Assembly (NCBI GenBank): GCA_032718565.1
Contig: JAVGVS010000305.1
Coordinates: 62,001-126,000 of the forward strand
Direction: 5' to 3'
Length of the DNA stretch: 64,000 bases
Origin: Distichodus sexfasciatus
Taxonomy: Eukaryota; Chordata; Actinopteri; Characiformes; Distichodontidae
This document shows positions 33,720-47,000 of this stretch, in pieces (the stretch's first letter is position 1; each line of letters starts with the position of its first letter). A program made the translations under genes and the position numbers. The notes under the pieces are model-generated. The model was not told the DNA's origin. It saw only the letters and a list, made by a program, of their open reading frames with translations, and did no database searches.

Positions 33720-35600
33720 ATCTGTTTGTCCACACGAAGATTTAAAGCTTTGACTTTAGCACAAGAAACTCAAAACACTTAATAAACAATATTTAAATTT
33801 TCACGTTAAACCAAATCATGGTTGTAAATGACAAGCAACTTGTGAACATTAAAGCGGAAAAGACAGTTATATATCTGCTATAATAGATAACTCGGCCATT
33901 TATTTGTATATTTATTAATGATGACGTTTGTGCAATTTGTAGGCAGTTTTAGAACACCATTGTTACGAATAATAAGTTAAGGTCCCAGTTCAGTTATTTA
34001 TGCATAAAGCATGTGTATTACTGTAGATTTTAGGGTAAATACATGGGTGCTCCTTTACAGTTAACAGTGTAGTAAAAGTAAATTTCCAACAGATGGCGAC
34101 ATAACTTGACCTAGAACAGCTCTTATTTCAATGGGAAAATTTCCCTCACAAACACGGGGAGAGCTTGCACACTCCACGCAGAAAGACCTTATGGCCTGGC
34201 CGGGTCATCATTGCTGCTCTCTCATCTTTTCTCAAGGACAGAGAGAAAGAGAGAGCCCTTGTGAGAAATGGCAAAGCAATATCAATGAGTGAGGTATAAA
34301 TATATATGAGCTGTATACGTTGGTATTGCTTTTCCACTCCCACATTTCCCCTCTCCTCACTTTTCAGCTCTCTTCCTTTTCCTTCTTCGTCTTCTTGTTT
34401 ACCGTGCCACTGCTCCGCTCACTGCATATGGAGCCTTCAGCCTTGTGTTAGTTTTTGTCTCATTTCACCCACCAGTGTTTAATGGAATGAACTCAGCCTT
34501 CCACACACACTGCTGTACTCTCCTCATCTCAGCTTAAACCTCCTCAGAGAGGAGAGAGACACATATTTAGTATACTTTCTTGTTCTCCTTCTCAGAATAA
34601 GGAGAAATGAGAGTTGCATTGTTGTTTTTTTCCAATTAGGAAGGATCTAGGGGAGGTTGGTGCATTTGGTGCTTTCCAGCTTGGCAACAGTGTTGTAATA
34701 CAGCAAGTAGGGGCTGAATAAATGATTATTACTTCTGTTTACGACTGCACAGTGTCTGTGTCAACAGCTCCAGCAATTACAGTCTGATGTGAACACACAC
34801 ACACACACAACTCACACACACAGTAATCCAATTGAATTCTAGAAACAAATAAGTTGGCTAGAGTGAAGCTTGCGAATAACATTGTGGTATATTACACTGT
34901 GCTAACATAATGGGGTTGAGTGTTATTCTCAGAAAACAAATACAAACAACCAGAATGAGCATCTTCATGAATAATATTTTGTTATATATTGATTTATATG
35001 CTGATGGAAACAGCATTAGTGATCTTTTAGGCCTAATAGATGGTTAAAGGACTATTTAAGGCTAAATGCTCAAAAGCAAAGGTTCTGCATTTTGTCACTG
35101 AGTGCATATGGCAGTTTAAGCATTAAAAAAAAAAAAAACTTCCAAAACTACAGAAATCGGCTCACCTGAGCATTGGAGCTACACTTGGTTGAAACAGTTG
35201 AAGTGTTTTAAGGCTGGAGAACAGTCCATAAATGTAAGCATATACATTAAATGTAAAAAAAGGCCAACCTAGATTATTCTCACTTTAAAAAGATCCTTCA
35301 TTCATATTTGTCATGCAGGGTGTGCAACAGCTACTGTAGAGAGAGCTTGTATGAATTCAGTCTATGCATTATTTTCTTTTCATGTATAGTAGTGCAATCT
35401 GACTTTTATCTATGAAATGCTACTATTTTTATACTACCTACTTATTTTATTATTTACTACATACATCTTTATTCTAAGGTTTTTCATACCTGGCTATTTT
35501 TTAAAGAGTGGACTGCAGTGCATCTATTCTCACACACCTGCCTGCACAGGCCCAGTTTCTGCACACACAGACAGAGATCCAGCAAGCAAAGCACTACTCT
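33720..35600. other. Intergenic, mostly unrecognised
   Basis: A dispersed-repeat fragment (acacggggagagcttgcaca, then ctccacgcagaaag) lies at about 34153-34190. A short (AC)n tract is at 34792-34809. No gene seen. Confidence 0.4.
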
Positions 35601-35609
35601 AAACCTAAC

Positions 35610-35668
35610 ATCTCTCCTTCTCTCTCTCCTGCTCTCTCTCTGTCTCTTTCTCTCTCTCCCTCCCTCTG
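35610..35668. repeat. CT-rich simple repeat
   Basis: Runs of tctctc with few interruptions. Confidence 0.85.
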
Positions 35669-35772
35669 CAGTCTATTTTCGCATGCTCCATCTGGCCTTG
35701 CTTCATGAAATATTGAATGGTGCAGTTCCCCTCCTCTAGCCCTCAAGCCCTTTCCGTCTCTCCACAGCAGAC

Positions 35773-35923
35773 TCACCAGCTTTGCCCTAGTCCAGCCCTG
35801 AGGTTGCCTCCTTCCCACCTTCCCTCCTCAGTCCTGGAAAGAGACTCAAGATGCTGGATCAGGCTGGACGATGCCCCTGATGACACAGGAAGGATGGGGG
35901 TGACCTTTGAAATGCAGAGAACT
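35773..35923. repeat. 151-bp direct repeat, copy 1
   Basis: Identical to 36665-36815 except one base (A at 35912, C at 36804). The spacing is 892 bp. Both copies are open in one plus-strand frame (HQLCPSPALRLPPSHL ... DDAPDDTGRMGVTFE). I recognise no family. Confidence 0.9.
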
Positions 35924-36664
35924 GTGTTTATTTAATGTTCATTATGTACCTCTATATGTGTGCAATGTAGCTTTCATCATTATTTTCGCCTTTTTCTTTG
36001 TCAAGGATAAGGAACGAGAGACTGAGTCATATCTGAAGCATAAGTCCGTGAGAGAGCATGCGTCAGTTTGTGTGTTTTATCCATGCTGCTAATCCTGATC
36101 AGCTTGTCTTGATGTTTGCACAGCCATGTTGATAACCGCTTATGAGGTGTGGCATGTGCAACGTTCTGCAGACTGATCTGTACGGCTCTATTGTCTGGTG
36201 AATAGTATACAGTTGCTTTTACACTCACCACATGATGATAAGTGCTAAAAATATTAAGCTTGGGATGAGGACATGCTGTCTCTCTTTCTTCTATGTGATC
36301 AATTTCACTTCAAATATACTCCATTAAAATAGGATTTTTAATGTCATCGTATTTCTATTTTAAATTATGAGTTTTAACTCTCCAGACATTGAATGCTTTC
36401 TATGAAAGTGTGTGTATCAATAAATGTGAGAAAAACCAAAGACAGAGCAATCTGTTCCCAAACAGTTCTTAACACTCAGTGATATAACAATGTACTCCAA
36501 AAGCTTCATAGTCTGTCTTCATAGTTTATGTAACGGTGTGTGTAGGTTTTTAGGAAGCTGATTGTCCCCTAAAATTTGTCATTTTTTGTGGCTTTGAGGG
36601 AAGTAGCAAGATGTAGTTTATATATGTTTTTATATGTCCCTAAATTTGCACACCTATGCTGTTT

Positions 36665-36815
36665 TCACCAGCTTTGCCCTAGTCCAGCCCTGAGGTTGCC
36701 TCCTTCCCACCTTCCCTCCTCAGTCCTGGAAAGAGACTCAAGATGCTGGATCAGGCTGGACGATGCCCCTGATGACACAGGAAGGATGGGGGTGACCTTT
36801 GAACTGCAGAGAACT
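36665..36815. repeat. 151-bp direct repeat, copy 2
   Basis: Second copy of 35773-35923. Flanks differ at once on both sides (gttt before and catg after here; cagac before and gtgt after in copy 1). Confidence 0.9.
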
Positions 36816-39477
36816 CATGTTATTTAGTCTCTAAATTTAAAAAGGCACAGTGACACAGCATGTTTTTTGCATAAATCTGAAAGCCAATCAGCTACTTCAC
36901 AACGTCACTGTTTGTCATCATTTAGTATGCATTCATTCATTATTAAGCAATGTAAAAAAGTTCTTACTCTGAATTTTTGTGACAAAGAAGCACATTTCTC
37001 CTCAGTCCAGCTCTCGTCCTTTGACCTAAAGGAGCACACAACTGTTAAAACATTCTGCTACTGCAACCAGTGAAGGTCACTAGCCAATAACAAGTTATAC
37101 ACCAAGTAACATGATATTACCAAGGTGGAATGCATGGACTATGCGTGTAAGTGTGTGAATGAGACAAAGCACAAAGAAAAGCAAATCATGTTACCAACCA
37201 TAATGTGCCTCATATTGCTACAGTAAGTGGGAAACTACAGAAAGATATGTATCTGCATTGCTGAATTAATTCACTCTTTTTTCCCCCAAACACTGCTAGT
37301 CTTCACGAGTCACTGCACACCAGCATCAGCACCTGCATCATATCAGCAGCTAGACTGTAGAGAAAGAAAGAAAGAGAGACACAAAGAAGCTTCTCACATG
37401 GTTGATCAGAATATTAAACAGAAAAATAATGAACATAACCTTTTCCGTCTTAACTTGTAGCCCTAAAGCAGCATTTTTAAATTGTCATTGGATGTTGTAA
37501 TTTTAACTGACCTGCTATCATCAATCAGCAAAATATTCGGCAAATGTTACATTCATAAATGCTGTAAGAAGTCGTCAGCAGATCCTCTTAAATTGTTTCC
37601 AAGAAAACTGTGACCTGAGCTCTTTAATATCCAGAAATATTAAAGTCAGAGTTCAGCCAGGCAAGTTTTCATTATATCTGTTTAGTTAATCGGGTAACTT
37701 CATATGGTGAAGAACAACATAGAATTGATTGTTAGATTTAAAAGAAAATGAAACTGTGACGTTTCAACACATTTTTTCTTATTCAATAAACAGATAATCA
37801 AAATCCTGCTGGAGTTTTGTACTAACTAAAATGCCATGCAGGCTTGGATTAATAATTGGTTCAACTGGTCAGTTGAAGGGGTAGAAAAAAATACTGACTA
37901 AGGATTATTTTAGGCATAGTCTGATAGTCACACATAAAAGTCTGAATATGGAAACTGCATTTTGTATATAATAGGAAAATAAGAAGTGAACATTATTGTT
38001 CAGCCTAATATTATTACCGAAACTATTACCACTAACATTATTAGTGTTAGGGTCTGAGATGTAGGACATCCACAACCTGCAAATTTATGCATTTTGGACT
38101 GTATACTCAGGTTTAAGATATTATCCATAATTGAAAAGTGCTTCACCTTCACTCTTTAGTCATCTGTTTACACAGTTCATGGTAGTTGGAAATAAAATTC
38201 TTTCTGCACTTTGTGTAATTTGTGAATCCTGAGCTTTGCCATTGTTGAGATGACAATAACATTCATTTTAATGTTTCCTTTGACATTGACTTTAAAAGAC
38301 ATAAAACAAACAACATGTACATTGTTGGTAACATTTTCCCTAAATCTATAGTTCCTCTTCTCCGTTTTCTAGTGCCTCCATGTAGTGCCTCATTTTATTA
38401 GCGAGAACAGCAAATTAGTGCATGCGAGGAGAAAAAAAACACCCTGTGCCTGCAAGAGTCTTTGTTGTGTTCTCATGGTATTTCAGTGTTGTTGCCCTGC
38501 CTGAAGCACATGTCATTAGACTTTAATTAACACTGAAGCTGTAAATGTGACTTAGGTTACACCAACTTTCTTTCTTCAATTAACCACTGGCCTCCAACAG
38601 GGACCTAGGCAGAAAGCCTGGATATAGAGGGAGGGAAAGAAGGCCAACCTGGCACCTCTGCTCCATAGAGTATGGGGTTATCTCTCTCTCAAATGAAATA
38701 AATTGCTGAACAGTTTCCCTGCCTCCGTCTCCTTCTCTTCTGCCTGTTGAGAATTCATGTTATCACTGCACGGCGAACGTAGCAGGCCAGTGCTGCAAAG
38801 ACAGCAAAGTGTTGTGGAGTTGCGCACTGCAGTGCACGTGGTCTGGCAATGTGTGAGTGTGTGTATGGCAGGTTATTATGTGGTTGTGAGGACTTGGGTC
38901 TCTTAAAATAGGAAAATTAGATATGTGATGATGTTGGGATGTGAGGACATGTACTTACATGGAATAATGCTTTTTTGGAAAGTTCCATCATTTATTTGAA
39001 ACAGAAGAGCATAAAAAGATTTCAGTTATTGATGTTAGGATTAGAACTGGGAGTATCTCTGGTATTATTTAGATCTAGCAGCTTGGGAGCCCATGGGTTA
39101 ATCTCACAAATGTAACAAGACATGACTGTGTATGTGTGTGAGTCAGAGTATCTGTATGTGTGTGAATGTTGTGCTGTGGCTTGCAGTCTCTAAAATGTTC
39201 ACAGGCCGTAGAGACAGAGCATACTGTTCTGCCTCTATCTCTCAGTAGCATGGCGGAGGTTGGTTTTTATATTTAGAAAAAAAATCTCTGCTGAGCATGT
39301 ACTTACCTCAACTCTTTCTTTATTTCTGTATACCCACATAAGCAAAACATGCTGTACACTCAGGATACGCTGGTGGTAACAGCACTTTTGTAGTTCTAGG
39401 TCCAGTCATTTTGATGGGAGGTGGCATTGTGGCTGTGCATTGTCAAAGAAAAAAATGTTTTAAAATATATACATTTT
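36816..39477. other. Intergenic, nothing recognised
   Basis: Non-coding AT-rich sequence. The short open frames have no recognisable products. Confidence 0.45.
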
Positions 39478-40023
39478 TTAAAGGTCACATATTATGAAAA
39501 AAATCACTTTTTCTGTTCTTTGGACATCCATTTGGGTCTGTACTGCCTCTACACACACACTGTAAGTTTGATTTTAAAATGGTCAATTTACAAATGTCAA
39601 AAATCGTGTGCTAAAACGAGCCATTTAGATTCCTCCCCTACTTCTACATCACAGTAGGGGGCATTTGAATAACTCCACCCTCCTATCTGAGAACCTCTGC
39701 CCACCAGGTAGTACTGCTAGCGCTTCCTGATCCGCCATATTTTCTTGCAAGTGCTAGCGTAGGAATCGCAATGAAGAAGTCTACCGATGGAGTGTTGTGT
39801 TGAACATGAATAGCTGTATGGATGGTCTGTTAGCAACAGCCATGTCGATTATTTTCACGTGAGAAACAGCCTGTTCTGAAATGGACTGAAATAGAGGGGT
39901 AAACGGTAGGGGAAAATGCCTAATCTCAGAGGTATTTTCATCAAACTACTTCAGAGGAATGTTTGGTGGAGCTCATAGACCTATTTTATCTTGCTGAAAA
40001 TATATATAATATGGGACCTTTAA
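39478..40023. mobile_element. Non-autonomous DNA transposon, copy A
   Basis: Starts ttaaaggtcacatattatg and ends ataatatgggacctttaa, an inverted terminal repeat of about 18 bp. The interior matches copy B at 62576-63105 (ctagcgcttcctgatcc, then tatggatggtc and gttagcaacagccatgtcg). No coding capacity. Confidence 0.75.
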
Positions 40024-42720
40024 ATTAACGTTAATCATTAGCTGATTTGATTTTACAATGGTCTAGCAAGGTGCTCAGTGCATCTAAAGTCTGCTACTGC
40101 TGCATGTCCACTAGCAGTGGTTTTATATTTTCACAATTGCCTGAAGCTTCAAGTGGAAGCTGCCTAAATGCTTTTGGTAACACAAAGTAAATGTGGAAAT
40201 CAAGCCCATATTGGGCCATCACATCTGAAATGATATTACCAAAGCCGCTTTCACCTCCCTAAGCCCTTGTGTCAGATTTGGTTAGTGTGTATTGTGACTT
40301 TCCCTACCGCCAAACATCACAGTGTGGATTCAAAGCTGCTATTTAGATGCTAAAGGACGCATGCATGACACTGCATGACAGTGCTATTGGACTCAAATAT
40401 TTTCATGGTTAAAAGGTTAAAAGTCAAACCGAGATAATTCCAGGTTGGTTTTGTTTGTACTGTCGTGCAATTTCATGGTAATTAATGGGAGCAAACCTAG
40501 AATTACTCATTATATTCTAGCACTGAAGCAATAAAATGTAGTGGTTTAGAGAAGACTTTGTGGATGGCATGTAATGTTGACAAGAGCTGCAATGGAAGTG
40601 AAAGGTTAAATGCCTGTGGTGATCAGTGCAGTTTATTGCCCTTCTCCAACTCTTAATGTGCAAAACAACAACTTGATTATATGTAAAAATAGCTACGAGG
40701 AAATAAGTCTCCTTTTGTTTGGATTATATTGTAGTGGGAAAGCAATAAATGGTGCTACGTAGTTCTTCTGTATACTCTTGTATTATGATGTGTTTTTAAC
40801 TCTTGTTGATAGGTATGCTCAGGTTAAAGGATGAAAGTAAGTGAGGAGGGGTTAAATCAGGCTCTACACTGTATTCACTGTACCAGGGATTTAGAAGAAG
40901 AGTAAAAAACCTTATACACCCTAAAACATCTTGTATCCTAGGTCCAACAAAACTAATAAGCTATTTAAACATATTAAATCTGTAAATAATGATAGTTTGA
41001 CCAGTACCTTGCTCAGTTACAGTATATGTACATGATATGTGGTTAAAAATATACTTAAACTTGCCACATACATATTCACATTTTAAATAGTCTGTGTTTT
41101 TAGCAAACTAGGAAACTGAGCCTAATTATGCTCCATCATCTCCCTATATCCATTCAGTGAAACGTTAAAAGACAGTATCGTTGAGTTCATTTATGTACAA
41201 GTTCATTTATCTCTGTGTCTCTGCACAAGCCCCAATTGCTGTGTGTACCCAAAGGCTTTGTGTACTGCTGTACATTCCCGCACCAATATGTCAAGTATAC
41301 TCAGCTTGATTTAGAATAAGTAGAAGCCAAAGTACACTAGATCTGGACTGCAGTTATTGTGCCACAATACACATAGTAGAAAACACAAACAACCCTGTAC
41401 CTCCAGGCTTTCACAGGGCGGTTGAAGCCTATTTAAGGCTATGTCCAGTCTGGCTACTTTAGCGTAACTAACTCATAAACTTTTTTGCAGAGCATTTCCT
41501 ATGAATTTTGGGGTTATCATGGCAGACACTGATCACATATAATAAAAAAATGTAATGAAACAATGTATGTCTGTGTCCTAGGCATGGATGAGCGCTTGCA
41601 CGCAAAAAAACCAACAAAAACTGAAAACATATTTACATCTGAAAATGAATAGACCAAATCATCAAACATTTGACAGCGACTCAGTGCTTCACTGCAAGAC
41701 ATACATGAATTGCAAGACATACCTGAACCAGATTTGATGCACAACTGCGGCATGCTATAATAGCTCACTGAACCTTTGTGTAACTGCCCGGAAGGTAATC
41801 TGTGGCAGTGGATCCAGGATTTGGCCCAAATTCATCATTTCATATACAAAACCAACCTTTAGAATGGCCCTTATATGCAGAGTGTTGCCTTCCAGCTTCA
41901 TGTCAGCCATACAATGCACATTGAGGTTTATCTCCACCACCAGATACTGCACTAGTATTCACCTCTCTCTCTCTCTCTCTCTCTCTCCATACTAATTGTC
42001 TTGGCCTCCTAGGTTATATCAACCTGTACATTTGCATTGTATTATATTGTTTATCTTTTCCTCCTCTGTGCATGATTATTTTTTACTTTCGACCCGCAGC
42101 CAGCAAGAAATGCTTGGCAAATGATACACGATTCTGAAAACAGTACATATTTGGATCAGATTCTCATAGCCACGTTAATCCGTGAACCAATAAAACAACA
42201 AACTGCACTGTATAATTAGTCCCCAAAACGATTGGGCCTATTTAATTAAAATCATTTCTCTTCTCCTTTGTCCGTGTTTGTTACAGGCCGCCTACACAGT
42301 TATAAAAATACATCGGTTTTAACATGTGCAAGGATGAGGACGAAAAAAGCTGTTGCAACCAAAACAGTTGGAGCTATTCTAAGAGCTGCTAATAAAATAA
42401 CATGGCCATAATGCTGTGGGAGCTTCAGGGGCCCTAATCTAAGTGTAGCTAGCAAAGAATAATTCTTAATAAGGATTGTAATGTTATTACCAGAATTTAG
42501 CTTTTAGTCATTGTCATATTAGTATGTTATCTATTAGTCATATCAGGCACAGTTCTACTTTAGAAATAATATTCTTTTATTATAATAATTTGAGAAAATG
42601 TGATATTTATATGAGTTTACTCATATTTCTTAACATCGAAATTGTCTAATTTGTGGTGTCAAGTCATAATTATAGAATTAAAATATTAATTATATAATTG
42701 TGGTTTAAACAAGACACAAG
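40024..42720. other. Intergenic, nothing recognised
   Basis: Contains a (CT)n tract at 41961-41987. No exon or RNA gene was recognised. Confidence 0.45.
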
Positions 42721-42722
42721 GA

Positions 42723-42820
42723 GCCAGTTTTCCAGTCGAGGTTTAAGCCTAGTCCTAGACTAGTTTTTGGCACTACAACTTGGTCAAAGACAAGGCTTAA
42801 TCCATGAGCAAGAAACCAGC
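42723..42820. mobile_element. Small palindromic MITE
   Basis: The left side reads gccagttttccagtcgaggt and then ttaagcc. The reverse complement of the right side reads gctggtttcttgctcatgga and then ttaagcc. This matches a common fish MITE pattern (ccagtttcc ... gcttaa). Confidence 0.55.
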
Positions 42821-43248
42821 CTAAGAAGTTTATTGGACTAATATATAAAAAGTAAAAATATTATAAATAAATAAATATATTGGGAAAAAAATGGATGAAT
42901 CATTGAATAGAAATACTTTTGACCTTAAAAGAAATAAAATTTAGGAATGTTATTTATTACTATTTTCTGTATCTAGACTGTTCTATAAATTAGAATCATT
43001 TTTAAAGTCCTCATGTAAAAGCTTGGAAAACTCATCATGTTTTCTTCCTTACTCCTCGGGCATAGTAGTCTTCCAGTCCATCTCAACTGTCAGATGTCAT
43101 CAGTGTGAAAGACAAGCAGTTCTGCTGATTAATTTTTGTGGTTGTACGATCAGCAAGTGAGAAAAGGTAGCTTGGAGCAGCGGGGAGGTAGGGGGAGGAA
43201 GAGGGGATGGAAAAGGGAGGGAGGAGGGAGGTGCACACGCATTTGCTA

Positions 43249-43278
43249 GAGAGAGGGAGAGAGAGAGAGAGAGAGAGG
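43249..43278. repeat. (GA)n tract upstream of the kcnip1 first exon
   Basis: Continuous ga units in a wider purine-rich zone (43155-43325), about 650 bp before the ATG at 43930. Confidence 0.85.
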
Positions 43279-43329
43279 TGGGGGAGGGAGAGAGGGAAAG
43301 GGAGGGACGGGAAAGGAGTGAGAGTGTGC

Positions 43330-43929
43330 TTGTGTTCATCTTCAGTGCTGCAGGCTTCTGACCAGCAGAGAAGAACAGCTACTTTCTCTGCAGTGCAACT
43401 CAGCTCAGAGTCACGAAGCTCAGCTCAGCTCAGCTCACCAGCATTGGTGCTTAAACACAGCTTTAGACCGAGCAAAAGCCACCAGCCGAACAGATCTCCA
43501 TCTCCATGGATGCACGTTCAGTGTGGAGCTCAGTGTTGTCTGTAAGGCACAAGAACATGTTCATGGCACCAGCTGCTCAATAATTCAGCTGCAGCACAGA
43601 CCAACTTTTACCCTTCTGGACTGGAGGTTCAAGTCTGAACTGGACACAGGTGTGTGTATTTATTTGAACATCTAAATTTGCTCATGAATTTCAAGTGATC
43701 TAATAAGTCAGACCTTTGAGTAAAAAGACACTGCTTCGGATCTCCCTGGACTTTATAATAGGACCAAAAGTCTGTCAGCTGCAACTTCACTTATGAAGGG
43801 CATTTGAAAAGGACTCGGTGGAACTTTTTTGAGGGAAGTTTATATCCTTCCCATATGGGACTTCACTCCCACTTACCCCCAGCCATTGTGGGTCTCTGAG
43901 GAGGAACCCCTTCCCACTCCTCACTCACC
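43330..43929 (+). promoter_or_regulatory. Probable promoter and 5' UTR of the first kcnip1 alternative exon
   Basis: GC-richer than the flanks, with a (cagct)n run at 43390-43438. The reading before the ATG has no long frame joined to it. Placement is by context only. Confidence 0.35.
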
Positions 43930-44017
43930 ATGGCAGGCTGTACTAGCCGCTGCAGGCAGGGTGTCCTGAAACTCATCCAGTCCTTCCAAAGGCTTGTCTC
44001 AGGGACACTTACAAAAG
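43930..44017 (+). CDS. kcnip1: kcnip1-type alternative first coding exon, Cys-rich form
   Basis: The start is in a strong context (caccATGg). The exon encodes MAGCTSRCRQGVLKLI, then QSFQRLVSGTLTK and one base of the next codon, ending at a gtaaga donor. This matches, by memory, the mammalian KChIP1 isoform that begins MSGCSKRC and ends ITGTLSK. KChIP1 is an EF-hand subunit that sets surface expression and inactivation of Kv4 potassium channels; its variable N-terminus decides membrane binding and channel effect. The two Cys residues may be palmitoylated. The EF-hand exons are not in the window. Phase 1 equals that of the two other first exons. Confidence 0.8.
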
Positions 44018-47000
44018 GTAAGACATATACAAAAAACTTTGCTTTCACTATTTTGTCTTATTTTGCATCGATTTCATTCTGAGTTAATCTATTTGCTATC
44101 CGCTGAGCTGTTTCTATGTTATTGGTGGTGCACTATTTAATACACCCTGCTTATATTTGTGTAAAAGTTGTGCACTTAGCTTTTCAGTTTTTGATTTAGT
44201 TCACAGCGATCCATCCACCTTCTCATTTAAAGTAATCAATTGAAGTTTCAATGCACAATGATCTCATTTTGCATGTGTCTCTGACTTTCCCTGAATCATT
44301 GTTTATGGATTTTTTAAAAATGAAAATTACATGATTATGTTTCCTGATGAGCTTTTTTCCTTCAAAGTAATTCAGCTGTGGTGCACTAATTACTGTATCT
44401 TTCCTCTTTCTTCCAAGACTTTATACCTTTTTAAAACTCCTTTAAATTAAAATTGCCCAAACATAGTGGCAATACCAACTCATCCTGTATGGGGCACGTG
44501 ATTCCTCATCTTTTTAATTACTATCATCCCCTAACGCCCCATCTTCTTTACCTAAGGTATTTGTGTAGGTCATCCAATGTTGCTTCTTCCTCTGTGTGCA
44601 TTGGAATGTACCTCCCTAGAGAGCTTGCATACAACTTTTTTCAAGGCAAGCTACAATTAATCATTATTATTCATTTCACCATTTTTAACTCACACAATTC
44701 TGGCTTTTTCTGGTCTAATTTCACTTACGTAGTCCAGTAGATCCATAAAATTGAATATCGACAAAACAGGTGTGAAAAAAAGCGAATTAAATGCATTCCA
44801 TTACACTGTGACCTGCAGTAATGACCTTGGAAAGTTTCTATGTGCATTCAGATTACTGAGAGATTAGTTCTCAAAGTGTTTAATTTGGTGTTGGATTCCA
44901 TTAAATGAATATATTTCTAAAATACAGCATGGGTTGATGCAGACTTGTTTTCAGAATTTTTGACGATAGCAATATTAATTGATATCTTAATTTTGCCTGA
45001 AATGCCAGACGGATACTTATATTATTACTAAGGTTACATATCATGAAAATGTAGAACGAAAGCACTATTCGGGTTACACAGCACATGCGTGTTAGCAGTG
45101 TTACAATGTGTTTGTGTGTGCTGTGCCATTGAATGGGATAATAGCGGTATCCGAACCACAGGAAACATGAATAATGAATTCGATCATTGTTCTGCTCGCC
45201 TGAACTTCATATGCAGGAGTCACCAATGCGGGAACACTGGCGACGCTAAGGTAGTTTCAAAGCCCTAGTTAAATAATCTGTAGATGCATGTCTATTCACG
45301 TTCAGGTTCATGTCCATTGAATGGAATGTTGACATGTGGAATGTGTACACAGTAATTCATAAGTTTATGGAGGCCTTTAATGGGCAGAGGGACTTGAGTC
45401 TTAATTGGAAAGTGGTTTTTGAATGAAATGACAGTTTTACTTCAACATATTTCAAATCCCATGTCATTCTCATCATATATGACAAAGTTGCCTTTTGCAG
45501 TCATGTCTACCAATGCTTAGCTCCAACTGATGATTCAGGACATTGATTATATGTCTCATCTGAATAATGGTGCCATTTTTACAACACATTTTTACACTTG
45601 CTAAACTGGGGCTTTTGGGACTCACCAAGACCACAAGGTCATGCCCCCTGTTGGTCCCATCAAACCCTGTAAGAGCGGTAACCTGCTAAACTAGTTGTTC
45701 TCCCCTCAAAACACTGGTCAGGATTTCAGTTGTGCTTAGATTTGAATGAAAAAACAAGTCTGTGATTGTGTGAATGGTTGTAAAAGATTTTGTTTGTAAA
45801 AATGGTTGTAAAAGATCAGTTGGGAATGGCCACTCAGAAGCAAACATTATTAGAGTGGAGTCCACCATGGGAATAACGCTGGTCACTTCTCATGCATTCA
45901 GCGGTGTGTGTGTGTGTTAGCATGGGTTTGTGGGACGCTATCATTTGTTCAGTGGGTGTATGATAAGTGAGTAAAACAAGTTTTCGAACCATTTTTCACA
46001 CCCCATTGAGCGTATTGAGCGTGTTAAATGTTTGGATTGGAAGATTAACACTGTGCTTTACACCACCCCATTGTATTTTTGTCATCCAATTTTCACCAAC
46101 GCCCCCTTCCATGCCCCCCTAGGATGGTTGAGCTGTTCTCAGCTGTGCTACAAAGTCAGTATGATGTGCCTCTGTGTTAAGATGGGCTGAGTAGGAGGAA
46201 GGGGGGGAAACCCTCTGGAGGGAGAAGAAAGAAAAAGCACTTGGCATTTTTAAAAGGTGGAAGTCAGATCGATCCGACTTGCCACGCCTGGAAAGTGTGT
46301 GTGTGTATGTGTGTGTGTGTGTGTGTGTGTTTGGCTTGTTTGACTGGGCAAATAAGTGGATATTCTGTAGCCCAAGGGTTAGTCTCTGTGTGCGAGAGTG
46401 TATATTTGTGTGTGCCTCCATGCATGACTGAGTGTGGTGTGTGCATAAATTAGCATGCTTTCATATGTACCATAGCTGAATGCGCAATAATATGGAGAGA
46501 TGTGTCACAACACAAGCCGAGAATTGTGTGTCCGTGTATGTGTTCACATATGTCGTTTAGCAAAACTATTTTAGCAGTTTGATTCATTCACACTGCATGG
46601 ATTTTCCAAACAAATCATCTCTATTTGAACCTCTTTGAACCTATTTGTTTCCTTACTTGCAGCTTGCAGACATTTCCATTTTTAACCGAACCGGCATCAA
46701 AGAGTGATGCCACCTCCATAATCTTTAGATGAAGCATTTTTAGATGGCTATCCTGTTCTGTGCTCACACACTTTTTTTCATGTCTTTGTGGTGTCCAGAG
46801 ATCAAAAATTAATCCCATTTCTAAAAAATATATATCTTTGTGTACTCCTAGTCTAGTGTGTATGATACCAGAAACCCAACAATAACATACATTAAGCAAA
46901 AAGCTCGCAAGGTTCAGATTATTTTGGCTTAGTTTACCTTGGCACAACTTATCTTCTACTAACAAAGCTTATCTCATCAAAATGGAGCTGTGCTAATTTC

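Noticed and set aside
43207..43545. 112-residue frame rich in RERERER
   Set aside because: Produced by the (GA)n tract and the CAGCT repeat; not a protein.
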